Part shown: in pieces, positions 1 to 6,598 of the stretch
How positions within the stretch are numbered: the stretch's first letter is position 1
Layout: the number at the start of each line of letters is the position of its first letter
The notes under the pieces: model-generated
The model's input: only the letters and a program-made list of their open reading frames with translations
Database searches by the model: none
What the model was told of the DNA's origin: nothing
Made by a program: the position numbers and the translations under genes
NCBI GenBank assembly: GCA_025465385.1
Contig: JAODNG010000269.1
Location: 1-17,439, forward strand
Origin: Pseudonocardiales bacterium
GTDB lineage: Bacteria > Actinomycetota > Actinomycetes > Mycobacteriales > Pseudonocardiaceae
Reading direction: 5' to 3'
DNA: 17,439 nt

Positions 1-102
1 GCCCAGCCGCCCAGCCCGGGGCGCCCCGAGGGTGACCTGTCGGTGCAGCTGTCGGGTTGGATGCTACTCGAGGCGGCCGCTGTACTTTCCGGAAAAGACT
101 GA
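1..102 (+). CDS. possible 3' end of an upstream gene (partial)
   Basis: Frame 1 is open from the first base to a TGA at 100-102 and would encode about 33 residues. It reads as a Pro/Gly-rich stretch followed by a hydrophobic ending (about LSGWMLLEAAAVL, then SGKD). The other forward frames give Arg/Cys-rich, unlikely sequence here. No domain can be recognised from so short a piece. It may be the tail of a real gene that begins before the window or a chance open frame; the reading of the neighbouring stretch depends on it only weakly. Confidence 0.3.
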   Translation, partial: AQPPSPGRPEGDLSVQLSGWMLLEAAAVLSGKD

Positions 103-182
103 TCACCTCAGAGGGCCCGCCTTGCTAGCCATTCCCCGCACCAGGAGTCACATAGGCCCCGTGAAGAGGTTGGGTGGATTTT

Positions 183-244
183 TTGTGGAGGTGCCACCGG
201 TGGCAACTTTTATCGCACAGTTGCCACCGGCGGCACCTCTACAA
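183..244. repeat. large inverted repeat, 21-bp arms with one mismatch
   Basis: The arms at 188-208 and 219-239 are reverse complements except for one A/C mismatch (196/231), separated by a 10-base spacer rich in T and A. With G-U pairing the RNA stem could extend to about 183-244. Each arm contains its own near-palindrome: GCCACCGGTGGC at 193-204 is a perfect 12-bp palindrome and the right-hand copy differs by one base. It lies about 105 bases upstream of the PLP-enzyme start. It could be a terminator-type hairpin for the upstream gene (a T run precedes it at 179-184, but none follows), a paired operator, or a mobile-element remnant. Confidence 0.7.
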
Positions 245-336
245 GCTGCAACCCCGGTAGCCCGAGCGCCACAAATAGTGTCGAGGCTCGGTTGTCAACT
301 CCGGAACACATCAACGACTGCGAGGGCGTGGTCGGA

Positions 337-342
337 TAGTTT
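337..342 (+). promoter_or_regulatory. possible -10 hexamer, leaderless start
   Basis: TAGTTT fits the actinobacterial TANNNT -10 pattern and ends six bases before the ATG at 349. The region before that ATG has no properly spaced Shine-Dalgarno sequence, only AGG directly touching it. Together these suggest a leaderless transcript. No convincing -35 element was found, so this is inference. Confidence 0.3.
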
Positions 343-348
343 CCCAGG

Positions 349-1386
349 ATGAAGATCGCCGACGCACAGCTGCTGTGGTCTGCCGAGCCGGGTTGGCTGA
401 ACACAGCGACCTACGGGTTGCCGCCAACGCCGGCGTGGGATGCAGTGCAGTCCGTACTGGCCGATTGGCGGTCAGGACTAACGAGCTGGGAAAAGTGGGG
501 GGAGTCGACCGAACGCTCGCGGGAATCGTTCGCGCGTCTGGTTGGCGTCCGCACCGACCAGGTCGCGGTCGGTGCGACAGTCTCGGAGCTGATCGGCTTA
601 GTGGCGGCGGGCGTACCCGACGGGGCCCGGGTGGTCACCGCCGAGGGCGACTTCACGTCACTGCTCTTCCCGTGGCTAGTCCACGCCGATCGAGGTATCG
701 ACGTGCAGTCAGTTCCCGTATCCGGGCTCGCCGACGCGGTAGACCGCTCAACCAGGGTGGTCGCTTTCAGCCTGGTGCAGTCCGCGACCGGACAGATCGC
801 CGATCTCGACGCCATCGTGGCGGCCGCCCGGAGCCACGACGCGCTCGTCATCGTTGACGCCACCCAAGCGTGCGGCTGGCTGCCGGTCACCGCCACTGGG
901 GTCGATGCGCTGGCCTGCGGAGCCTACAAGTGGTTGATGTCGCCTCGGGGCAGTGCGTTTCTCGCCGTCAGCGACCGGCTACGGGATCGCCTGCGCCCAC
1001 TGCACGCCGGCTGGTATGCCGGTGAGGACGTGCACACCTCTTATTACGGACTTCCGTTGCGGCTAGCCCGCTCGGCTCGCCGGTTCGATACCTCACCCGC
1101 CTGGTTCAGCTGGGTCGGCACCGCGCCGGCCCTGGAGGTCGTGGAACAGATCGGTGTGGAGGTGATCCACACCCACAACCTCGCGCTGGCCAACCGGTTC
1201 CGCGCCGGCCTGGACCTAGCCCATGGTGACAGCGCGATCGTGTCCGCCGCCATTCCCGACGCTGACCGCAAACTCGCCGCCGCCGGTATCCGAGCAGCGA
1301 CCCGCGCCGGAGACCTGCGGGTCTCCTTTCACATCTACTCCACCGAAAACGACGTCGACACCGCCTTGAACGCCCTCACCGGCTAA
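349..1386 (+). CDS. PLP-dependent class V aminotransferase / cysteine desulfurase-like protein
   Basis: 345 residues, slightly short for the class V aminotransferase fold (usually 350-400). Visible features are an N-terminal NTATYGLPP segment, a mid-protein VDATQA motif with the PLP-pyridine Asp at about D170 and Q173, and the Schiff-base lysine in GAYKWLMSPRG at about K194. The C-terminal small domain ends with an RVSFHIYSTENDVD segment, typical of the family. Substrate cannot be read from sequence; members include cysteine desulfurases, kynureninase-like enzymes and isopenicillin N epimerase-like proteins. It stands alone, converging on the VOC gene 45 bases downstream, with no sulfur-assembly genes nearby, so housekeeping Fe-S assembly is unlikely. 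The start lacks a spaced ribosome binding site and may be leaderless. Cytoplasmic; family certain, function open. Confidence 0.88.
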   Translation: MKIADAQLLWSAEPGWLNTATYGLPPTPAWDAVQSVLADWRSGLTSWEKWGESTERSRESFARLVGVRTDQVAVGATVSELIGLVAAGVPDGARVVTAEGDFTSLLFPWLVHADRGIDVQSVPVSGLADAVDRSTRVVAFSLVQSATGQIADLDAIVAAARSHDALVIVDATQACGWLPVTATGVDALACGAYKWLMSPRGSAFLAVSDRLRDRLRPLHAGWYAGEDVHTSYYGLPLRLARSARRFDTSPAWFSWVGTAPALEVVEQIGVEVIHTHNLALANRFRAGLDLAHGDSAIVSAAIPDADRKLAAAGIRAATRAGDLRVSFHIYSTENDVDTALNALTG

Positions 1387-1431
1387 CACTGCAACGAGAG
1401 CGAGTATGACGGTGGCCCGTTCGGCGCGGTC

Positions 1432-1827
1432 CTAACTCGAACGGTCGTCACCAGATGGCGCCTGGCTGAGGTCGACTATGCAGAAGGCGTTGCCGTCCGG
1501 GTCGCCGAGGACGATGAAGTCCGGCTCCGGCGGATACAGCCCCCAGTCGAGCTTGCTTGCCCCTAGCGCGACGAGCCTCTCGACCTCGGCTTCCTGCTCA
1601 GCAGTGGTGTCCACGAACAGATCAAGGTGGATACGCGGACGGGCCTCCACAGGCGACTCGCTGCGCTGTAAGCCCAGCGCTCGGCCGGACCCGTCTGTGT
1701 AGTACAGCGTGACCCAGTCGTCGCTCCGCCACTCCTCAGAGGCCACGAGGTTGAGCGCCGCCGTCCAAAAGGCAACGGCCCGGGGCATGTCGCCCACACC
1801 GATCACCGCGAGTCCGAGTCTCAGCAC
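1432..1827 (-). CDS. VOC superfamily (glyoxalase/bleomycin-resistance-like) protein
   Basis: 131 residues, typical of a single-subunit vicinal-oxygen-chelate protein made of two beta-alpha-beta-beta-beta units. The first unit starts with LRLGLAVIGVGDMPRAVAFW. The second contains RIHLDLFVD, with H67 a likely metal ligand, and ends in DPDGNAFCIVD (about 109-119), the usual closing strand. The start is GTG at 1827, seven bases inside the end of the upstream reductase gene (stop at 1821-1823), so the two genes are probably co-transcribed and translationally coupled. Actinobacterial relatives are often annotated only as glyoxalase-like, and catalytic activity or ligand cannot be predicted. The last strand has Cys and Asp rather than a clear metal-binding Glu, so a binding or non-enzymatic role is possible. 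Confidence 0.85.
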   Translation of the reverse strand: MLRLGLAVIGVGDMPRAVAFWTAALNLVASEEWRSDDWVTLYYTDGSGRALGLQRSESPVEARPRIHLDLFVDTTAEQEAEVERLVALGASKLDWGLYPPEPDFIVLGDPDGNAFCIVDLSQAPSGDDRSS

Positions 1828-2540
1828 GGCTTTGAGCCTAGGACTCCGCTTGCTTGGTCGCTGGTAGGGCAGTCGAGGTAGCGGAGCAGGACGAGGTTGC
1901 CGATCTGCCGGGTCTCCACGAGTGCCATCGGATGCGCGGCGTCCTGGGGGAATCGGCCCGGACGCACGAAACGAGGGGCACCGGCCTCACCGACGAAGAA
2001 CGGTGCGATCACGAGGTGGATCTCGTCCACGAGTCCGGCAGTGAGGAACTGGGTATGGACGGTGCCGCCACCCTCCACCAGCAGGCACTCGACCTTGCGC
2101 TCGGCGAGATCGTCCAGCACGACACTCAGATCGACTGGTGTCCCGGCACCGACCACGGTCGCGGCACTCCCGACCGCCTCGCGAAGAGCCGCCACCGCAG
2201 GATCGCGCGTATAGACGAGTTTTTCGCTGTCACCAGCGGTGAAAAACCGTGCTTCGGCGTGCAGATCACCCGTACCGGTCAGCGTCACCTTGATGGGATG
2301 CGCAGCAAGGCCGCGGCGCACTCGATCCTGCCGGCGCTCCGCGGAGCGGAGCAGCAACCGAGGATTGTCACGGCGGATCGTGGTCGCCCCCACCAGAATG
2401 GCATCCACGCTGGCACGTACCTCATCGACCCGATCGACGTCCTCGTCGTTGGACAACATCAACCGAGCATCGCGCATATCGTCGATGTAGCCATCGACGG
2501 ACATCGCCACGGAGAGCAGAACATATGGGCGTGCTGTCAC
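1821..2540 (-). CDS. RibD C-terminal / dihydrofolate reductase-like family NADPH reductase
   Basis: 239 residues from the GTG at 2540. The frame stays open upstream, but residues before this start do not resemble the family and an AAGG lies about 10 bases before it. The N-terminus has the hallmark LLSVAMSVDGYIDD (D16-G17), followed by VDAILVGATTIRRDNPRL and, near the C-terminus, LLVEGGGTVHTQFL and VDEIHLVIAPFFVG. This is the fold of the pyrimidine reductase half of RibD and of DHFR-like proteins, which use NADPH to reduce 2,5-diamino-6-ribosylaminopyrimidinone phosphate or related compounds. The deaminase half of a bifunctional RibD is absent and no riboflavin genes are nearby, so it may be a stand-alone pyrimidine reductase or a paralogue with another substrate. 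It overlaps the downstream VOC gene. Confidence 0.85.
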   Translation of the reverse strand: MTARPYVLLSVAMSVDGYIDDMRDARLMLSNDEDVDRVDEVRASVDAILVGATTIRRDNPRLLLRSAERRQDRVRRGLAAHPIKVTLTGTGDLHAEARFFTAGDSEKLVYTRDPAVAALREAVGSAATVVGAGTPVDLSVVLDDLAERKVECLLVEGGGTVHTQFLTAGLVDEIHLVIAPFFVGEAGAPRFVRPGRFPQDAAHPMALVETRQIGNLVLLRYLDCPTSDQASGVLGSKPC

Positions 2541-2731
2541 GGTGCTAGACCTTGCCGATCTGCGCCCGTCATCACGGGCTAGCTGGATTGCGATCCTACA
2601 ATTCCCGAACTCCACAGCAGGGCTGCGCTCACGGTCCCGGACAGCTCCGTGGTGAAGTTCGCGAGCTGGGGAGCTGTTCGCCACAGCTCGAACGATGGGG
2701 TTCCAATATGCCGGGAACGTAGGGTCGAGGC
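2541..2731. promoter_or_regulatory. divergent intergenic region with two inverted repeats
   Basis: This 191-base gap separates the reverse-strand reductase start from the forward HAD gene and must hold promoters for both. GCCCGT and ACGGGC (2564-2579, 4-base spacer) form a perfect 6-bp inverted repeat about 24 bases upstream of the reductase start. A looser pair, around TTCGCGAGCTG near 2656 and CAGCTCGAA near 2684, lies nearer the HAD side. Either could be an operator. I could not assign -35 or -10 boxes with confidence. Confidence 0.4.
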
Positions 2732-3556
2732 ATGCAGACGCCGCGGTTGGTCGCCACCGACGTTGACGGCACCTTGCTGGACCCGACCGACCAGGTTTCT
2801 GAGCGGACCCGGGCCGCGGTGCATCGGGTGGTGGCCGCTGGGGTGCCGTTCGTACTGGTCACCGGTCGGCCGCCGCGGTGGATCCCGCCGATTGTCGAAC
2901 AACTCGGCCACGCCGGGCCAGCGGTGTGCGCCAACGGCGCGGTGCTCTACAACGCTGCGACCGACCAGGTCAGCTACACCGTGACGCTGGATCCAATGCA
3001 GCTGAGGGATGCGGCGGAGGTGATCGCCACTGCCCTACCGGGCGCGAAGCTCGCGGTAGAGCTGCCCGCCGCAAGCGCCGCGATGAACGGTGCCGATCAG
3101 TTCCTCGCCGAACCGGGTTACACCCACCCCTGGCCGGGCGCGGACTCCGCCGACGCGCCGCGCGATGTGCTTCTCGGCCGACCGGCGATCAAGTTACTGG
3201 TCCGCCAGCCGAATGCCAGCAGTGACCTGATGGCCGCTGCGGTCCGCGAGCTACTCGGTGCCACATCACAAGCCCGGCTCGACGTCACGTACTCCACCGG
3301 CTACGGCCTGATCGAGCTTTCCGCCCCCGGTGTCACCAAGGGCACCGGGCTGGCCCGGCTGGCCGGGCAGCTGGGAGTCGCGCCGGCCGATGTGCTGGCT
3401 CTGGGTGACATGCCCAACGACCTGTCGATGCTGCGCTGGGCGGGGCACGGAGTGGCCATGGCCAATGCCCATCCCGCCGTCCTCGAGGCTGCCGACGAAA
3501 TCACTGCGGGTAACTCCGAGGACGGTCTCGCGATCATCCTCGAGAGGTGGTTCTGA
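2732..3556 (+). CDS. HAD-superfamily Cof-type phosphatase
   Basis: 274 residues, the usual size for Cof/type IIB HAD hydrolases. All four motifs are visible: motif I DVDGTLLD with nucleophile D10 and acid/base D12; motif II VTGRP with T44; motif III lysine at about K203 in GVTKGTGL; motif IV GDMPNDLSML with D226, N229 and D230. Between motifs II and III sits the large alpha/beta C2B cap (about residues 85-190), which sets substrate choice; relatives dephosphorylate sugar phosphates, pyridoxal phosphate or FMN. AGGG and GAGG precede the ATG at suitable distance. It is cytoplasmic and not obviously operonic, being separated by nearly 190 bases from the next gene. The last codons and the stop lie in a duplicated 20-bp element (see the repeat at 3549-3590). 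Confidence 0.92.
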   Translation: MQTPRLVATDVDGTLLDPTDQVSERTRAAVHRVVAAGVPFVLVTGRPPRWIPPIVEQLGHAGPAVCANGAVLYNAATDQVSYTVTLDPMQLRDAAEVIATALPGAKLAVELPAASAAMNGADQFLAEPGYTHPWPGADSADAPRDVLLGRPAIKLLVRQPNASSDLMAAAVRELLGATSQARLDVTYSTGYGLIELSAPGVTKGTGLARLAGQLGVAPADVLALGDMPNDLSMLRWAGHGVAMANAHPAVLEAADEITAGNSEDGLAIILERWF

Positions 3557-3590
3557 CCCCGATCTAGAAGGGTTCTGACTCCGATCTAGA
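3549..3590. repeat. 20-bp direct repeat across the HAD gene stop codon
   Basis: GGTTCTGACCCCGATCTAGA (3549-3568) recurs at 3571-3590 with one change (CC to TC), giving a period of 22 bases. The first copy carries the final codons and TGA of the HAD gene, so the second looks like a slippage-type duplication of the gene end. No function is evident. Confidence 0.8.
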
Positions 3591-3623
3591 CGCCGCTGGA
3601 GCGCTCGGCCGGGTCAAACGTGA

Positions 3624-3633
3624 CACGATCGTG
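3624..3633. promoter_or_regulatory. 10-bp palindrome upstream of the ferritin-like cluster
   Basis: CACGATCGTG is a perfect palindrome about 110 bases before the GTG start at 3745, within the presumed promoter region of the four-gene cluster. It could be an operator half-site pair, but a palindrome this short can occur by chance. Confidence 0.25.
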
Positions 3634-3744
3634 ATGACTAAGGGCGAACTGGTGTGAGTGCGCTGGCGAAAGCTAGGCTGCTCCCTTCCACGCGACCGGT
3701 AACAGCGCGTGAGATTGAACTCCCACCAGCCGCTTGGAGGTTTT

Positions 3745-4551
3745 GTGCAGAACAAGATCGATGAAGGCAGGTTCCGAGAGCTCCTGGAAGAATCGGACGA
3801 TCTGCAGTCCGACGCGATGCGCACTGCTCGGACGAATCTGAACGACTACGTCGAGGCCGCCCGGGAGGCCTGTGTGTCCGCCGGCCGGGACGCTTCTCGG
3901 TGGGGAACCGCAGCCGCCGCGGCCGGCGTCGCCGGCGGTGTGATGCTGCTGAGTAGCCCGACGGCGTGGGCTGCGGCTGGTGACGACGTGGCAGCATTGC
4001 AGACCGCGGCCGGCCTGGAGAACCTCGCGGTGTTGACCTATCAGACCGCTTTGACGTTGCCGTTCGTTGGTGGGAGTTCGGCGAACCCGGTTGTCAAAGC
4101 CTTTGCGACCAAGACGATGGGCCAGCACAGCGAGCACGCGATGGCGTTTAACGCCGCGGCCCAGCGGCTGGGTGGTAAACCTCAGACCGGGTCGGACCCG
4201 AAGTACGCCGAAGTGGTGAAGGCAGCGGTACCCAAGCTCAAGGGCCCGGCTGACGTCCTTGGGCTGGCGATCACGCTGGAGGACGTGGCCGCGCAGACCT
4301 ACGTCAAGGATGTCGGGCTGGTCAGCACCGCGGAGCTGCGGCAGCTGTTCGCCAGCGTGGCCGGCGTGGAATCCCAGCACAAGGCGATCCTGCTAGCTGC
4401 CCAGGCGCTGATCAAAGCGAATGCGCCGCAGCTGATCACGCTGCCCCCGGACATCGCGAAGCTGCCCGCCGCAACAGGCAGCGTCGGCTTCCCCGACTCG
4501 TTCTACCCGACCACCATGGCCGCTCCGGTCGAGGAAGGAGCCATCCGATGA
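3745..4551 (+). CDS. exported ferritin-like domain protein
   Basis: 268 residues from the GTG at 3745, chosen because GGAGG lies four bases before it; the frame extends further upstream but without a ribosome binding site. A charged N-terminal segment (about 1-50) precedes a hydrophobic Ala/Gly stretch (about 54-78) ending in an AxA-like site, so the protein is probably exported or membrane-anchored with an unusually long N-region and no twin arginine. The rest is a four-helix ferritin-like domain: E92 in GLENLAVLTY, H128 and H131 in QHSEHAMAF, E179 in TLEDVAAQTY, and E209 with H212 in VESQHKAIL are the likely di-metal ligands. Its stop overlaps the start of the next ferritin-like gene (ATGA). 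A catalytic role (oxidase, iron or copper handling) is plausible but unproven. Confidence 0.82.
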   Translation: MQNKIDEGRFRELLEESDDLQSDAMRTARTNLNDYVEAAREACVSAGRDASRWGTAAAAAGVAGGVMLLSSPTAWAAAGDDVAALQTAAGLENLAVLTYQTALTLPFVGGSSANPVVKAFATKTMGQHSEHAMAFNAAAQRLGGKPQTGSDPKYAEVVKAAVPKLKGPADVLGLAITLEDVAAQTYVKDVGLVSTAELRQLFASVAGVESQHKAILLAAQALIKANAPQLITLPPDIAKLPAATGSVGFPDSFYPTTMAAPVEEGAIR

Positions 4552-5360
4552 GCATCTTCCCCCGCCGCGCGCGCAGCGCGGAGATGGCGATTAGCGAGCG
4601 CGAGCTGTCTGAGCTGACTCGCGGGCTCGATGACCTACATGAGTCGACATTCCCGCAGGTCCGCAAGGCTCTCGACGAGCTGACGGTGAACCTTGGCCAG
4701 GTCGTGCACAACCCCTCAACCCGCCGCGGCTTCTTTCTCGGCGCTGCTGGCGCTGTCGCCCTCGGCGCGGCTGCGGCATGCTCCAGTGGGTCCTCAGGGA
4801 CACCGAAGCCATCGAGTTCTGCGCCAAAGCCGCCCCCGCCCCCACCAGAGACCTACACCGGGGACCTGAAGGTGGTGGCGCTCGCGACGGCGTTGGAAAA
4901 TCTGGCCGTCAGCGCCTACAGCGGTGCGTTGCAGAAGGCCGGAGCCGGGCAGCTCGGCACGGTGCCGCCAGCGGTGGCCACCTTCATCCAAACCGCGATG
5001 AAGCAGCACTCCGACCATGCGCAGGCCTGGAACGCGGTGCTGTCCAAAGCGGGCAAACCCACCATCAACGATGCACCGTTGTCGATTACCCAAGATCAGG
5101 TGAACACGCTCAACGCGGCGACGTCGGTGCCTGACGTGGCCAAGCTCGCGCTGAACTTGGAGAATGTCGCTGCGCAGACCTACACCTTCGCCACCGCGAA
5201 CGTGGCTGATGCCGGCGGAATTATGACTGCTGCCACCATCCAACCGGTGGAGACCATGCACGCCGCGATCCTCAACTTTATCCTGGGCCAATACCCGATC
5301 CCGGACTCGTTCATCGGCATCGGCAATTCGCTCAAGCCGGACATGTTGACGGTAAAGTGA
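4548..5360 (+). CDS. Tat-exported ferritin-like lipoprotein
   Basis: 270 residues. After an N-terminal charged, probably helical segment comes a twin-arginine signal, STRRGFFLGA (R59-R60), a short hydrophobic run and a lipobox ending at C78 (GAAAACSS), predicting a lipid-anchored extracytoplasmic protein. A Ser/Pro linker (about 79-101) leads to a ferritin-like four-helix domain with likely metal ligands E117 (LENLAVSAY), H154 and H157 (QHSDHAQAW), E205 (LENVAAQTY), and E235 with H238 (VETMHAAIL). It is a paralogue of the gene before it, with which it overlaps by ATGA. Tat export implies folding, perhaps metal loading, in the cytoplasm. The signal lies unusually far from the N-terminus, so the true start could be internal, though the ATGA coupling favours this one. 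Confidence 0.85.
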   Translation: MSIFPRRARSAEMAISERELSELTRGLDDLHESTFPQVRKALDELTVNLGQVVHNPSTRRGFFLGAAGAVALGAAAACSSGSSGTPKPSSSAPKPPPPPPETYTGDLKVVALATALENLAVSAYSGALQKAGAGQLGTVPPAVATFIQTAMKQHSDHAQAWNAVLSKAGKPTINDAPLSITQDQVNTLNAATSVPDVAKLALNLENVAAQTYTFATANVADAGGIMTAATIQPVETMHAAILNFILGQYPIPDSFIGIGNSLKPDMLTVK

Positions 5361-5364
5361 CCCA

Positions 5365-5749
5365 ATGATGATGCCCACCGCCACGATCCGGTTGCGTTCA
5401 ACCGCGGTTGTGCTCACGATGCTGGTCGCCGTGCTGGGTTGTGGCGGTAGCGCGGGTAGCTCTGCGGGCCAGAGTGGCGGCCTAGCCGTCACTCCAGGCG
5501 CTCCTGACACGATCGTTATCCACAATTTCGCGTTCATGCCGGCCTCGTGACCGTCGCTCCTGGAACGACGATCACAGTGATCAACCAGGATCAGGCGCCG
5601 CACACCGTGACGGCCAACGACAAATCCTTCGATAGTCGCACCATCTCCGGTGCACACGTGGCAAAATCATTGCCCCCACCAAGCCGGGTAGCTACCCCTA
5701 CATCTGCACCTTCCACCAGTACATGATGAGCACGCTGATCGTGAACTGA
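5365..5749 (+). pseudogene. cupredoxin (blue-copper) lipoprotein gene with two apparent frameshifts
   Basis: The reading starts at ATG 5365 (two more in-frame ATGs follow) with a lipoprotein signal ending at a Cys in AVLGCGG, then IVIHNFAFMPAS, where a TGA at 5548-5550 intervenes. Reading on in the next frame gives VTVAPGTTITVINQDQAPH and continues to about 5660; a second shift then gives IIAPTKPGSYPYICTFHQYM and a stop at 5747-5749. Joined, these form an ordinary cupredoxin of about 128 residues with type 1 copper ligands His (in APHTV), Cys, His and Met (in YICTFHQYM). One missing G near 5547 and one near 5660 would restore a single frame. It is therefore either a recent pseudogene or an intact gene with two sequencing errors. 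It begins four bases after the ferritin-like lipoprotein gene. Confidence 0.85.
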
Positions 5750-5751
5750 GC

Positions 5752-6207
5752 TTGCAATCGTCGCCGTCCAGCGGCCTCGACACCGCCCAGCGGGCGAGGG
5801 TAATTACTCGGGTCGTGGTCGCAGTCGGATTGGGCTACGACGCGTGTGTCCACCTCGATCTCGCTGCTTACATCGACGCGAATCGCGCTCTGACCAGCCA
5901 AGGCATGCTCTTCCGCGTCGAGGCGGTGGCTGCTGTCCTCGTCGCCCTGTTGGTGCTGGTCAGCCGGTACCGAGCGGTGGCGTTGTTCGCCGTAGTGATC
6001 GCTGGCAGTGCGCTGGGCGCCGTGCTGCTTTATCGCTATATCGACCTGAGGAGCCTCGGCCCGCTACCGGACATGTACGGACGCAGCTGGTATCCGGAAA
6101 AAACGTACAGCACCATAGCCGAAGCCGCTGCGCTTGTGCTGGTCTTCTTCAAACGGCGGCAGGCGGCCCCCACTCGGCTGATGCCGGGCAGGGGCCGCCA
6201 CACATAA
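5752..6207 (+). CDS. small polytopic membrane protein, unknown function
   Basis: 151 residues from a TTG at 5752, two bases after the cupredoxin stop; a later start is possible because no clear ribosome binding site supports this one. It has about four hydrophobic helices: around 18-38, 50-70 (MLFRVEAVAAVLVALLVLVS), 73-93 and 120-135, with a short hydrophilic loop containing GRSWYPEKTYS before the last. A basic tail ends the protein. I recognise no named domain. Its place at the end of the ferritin-like/cupredoxin cluster suggests an accessory membrane partner for that group. Confidence 0.7.
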   Translation: MQSSPSSGLDTAQRARVITRVVVAVGLGYDACVHLDLAAYIDANRALTSQGMLFRVEAVAAVLVALLVLVSRYRAVALFAVVIAGSALGAVLLYRYIDLRSLGPLPDMYGRSWYPEKTYSTIAEAAALVLVFFKRRQAAPTRLMPGRGRHT

Positions 6208-6221
6208 CTTGCCGAACTACC

Positions 6222-6452
6222 CTAGAGGATTCCGATACCAGCAATCTCGAGGAACTCCTCGCGGTCACGGCCGCGGCCGCCGCGGTGGTAGCCGCTCTCG
6301 TAGTAGTCGTGGCCACGGCCGCCATAGCCGCCGTGGCCGCCGTACCAACCGCGGCTTTCATACCGGCCGCCGCCGTAACCGCAGCCGCCGCCGCAGCCGC
6401 CGCAGCCGCCGCGACCGCCACCGCCAGTTGAGAAGATTTCTGAGACCCTCAT
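6222..6452 (-). CDS. Gly-rich Cys/Tyr/His-containing small protein
   Basis: 76 residues from the ATG at 6452, preceded by a strong GGAGGAGGGG ribosome binding site; an ATG five codons upstream (6467) lacks such support. The N-terminus MRVSEIFSTGGGG is followed by a stretch dominated by glycine with CGGCGGGC and repeated GGY/GGH/GGR units, then a non-repetitive charged and hydrophobic C-terminus (REEFLEIAGIGIL). The conserved-looking ends and strong start argue for a real gene rather than a shadow of the GC-rich repeat. The four clustered Cys and several His could bind metal or be modified. Opposite-strand frames through this region are poly-Ala or poly-Arg and implausible. It ends 14 bases from the convergent membrane-protein gene. 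No modifying enzymes typical of peptide natural products are nearby, so function is unknown. Confidence 0.65.
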   Translation of the reverse strand: MRVSEIFSTGGGGRGGCGGCGGGCGYGGGRYESRGWYGGHGGYGGRGHDYYESGYHRGGRGRDREEFLEIAGIGIL

Positions 6453-6542
6453 ATGCCCCTCCTCCATCGTTCTTCCCGGGAATGAATCGTTTTCCCCCGG
6501 GACTCCTCTTCAGGGCGACGCAGTTGCGCTCCCCTGCTCGCG

Positions 6543-6557
6543 TCGACGTAACGTCGA
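6543..6557. promoter_or_regulatory. 15-bp inverted repeat, possible operator
   Basis: TCGACGT and ACGTCGA are perfect inverted arms around a single central A. The site is about 90 bases upstream of the Gly-rich gene start, next to the 20-bp tandem repeat, a sensible place for a dimeric regulator to bind. No regulator gene is in the window. Confidence 0.4.
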
Positions 6558-6558
6558 A

Positions 6559-6598
6559 CCGGTCCCTCAGAAGATCATCCGGTCCTTCAGAAGATCAT
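6559..6598. repeat. 20-bp tandem repeat, two copies
   Basis: CCGGTCCCTCAGAAGATCAT at 6559-6578 is followed directly by the same sequence with one change (CCC to CCT) at 6579-6598. It sits upstream of the Gly-rich small protein gene and could be an iterated binding site or a slippage product. Confidence 0.85.

Noticed and set aside
188..239. Inverted repeat as the end of an insertion sequence
   Set aside because: No transposase, target duplication or second distant copy is visible in the window; the arms are adjacent rather than flanking a gene.
2541..2684. N-terminal extension of the RibD-C reductase to 2684
   Set aside because: The family's N-terminus aligns with the GTG at 2540; the extension has no family resemblance and would consume most of the divergent promoter region.
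5550..5720. A separate small gene after the first cupredoxin stop
   Set aside because: The peptide continues the cupredoxin fold exactly where the first frame ends, so it is the same gene in a shifted frame.
5844..6431. Long forward open frames through the Gly-rich gene, with poly-Ala or poly-Arg products
   Set aside because: They arise from GGC/GCC repeats of the reverse-strand Gly-rich gene, have no ribosome binding site, and give biased products unlike any known family. The reverse-strand frame has a strong start and non-repetitive ends.
6222..6452. Confident call as a microcin B17-like modified peptide
   Set aside because: The Gly/Cys composition is similar, but no cyclodehydratase, dehydrogenase, immunity or export gene is nearby; left as unknown function.
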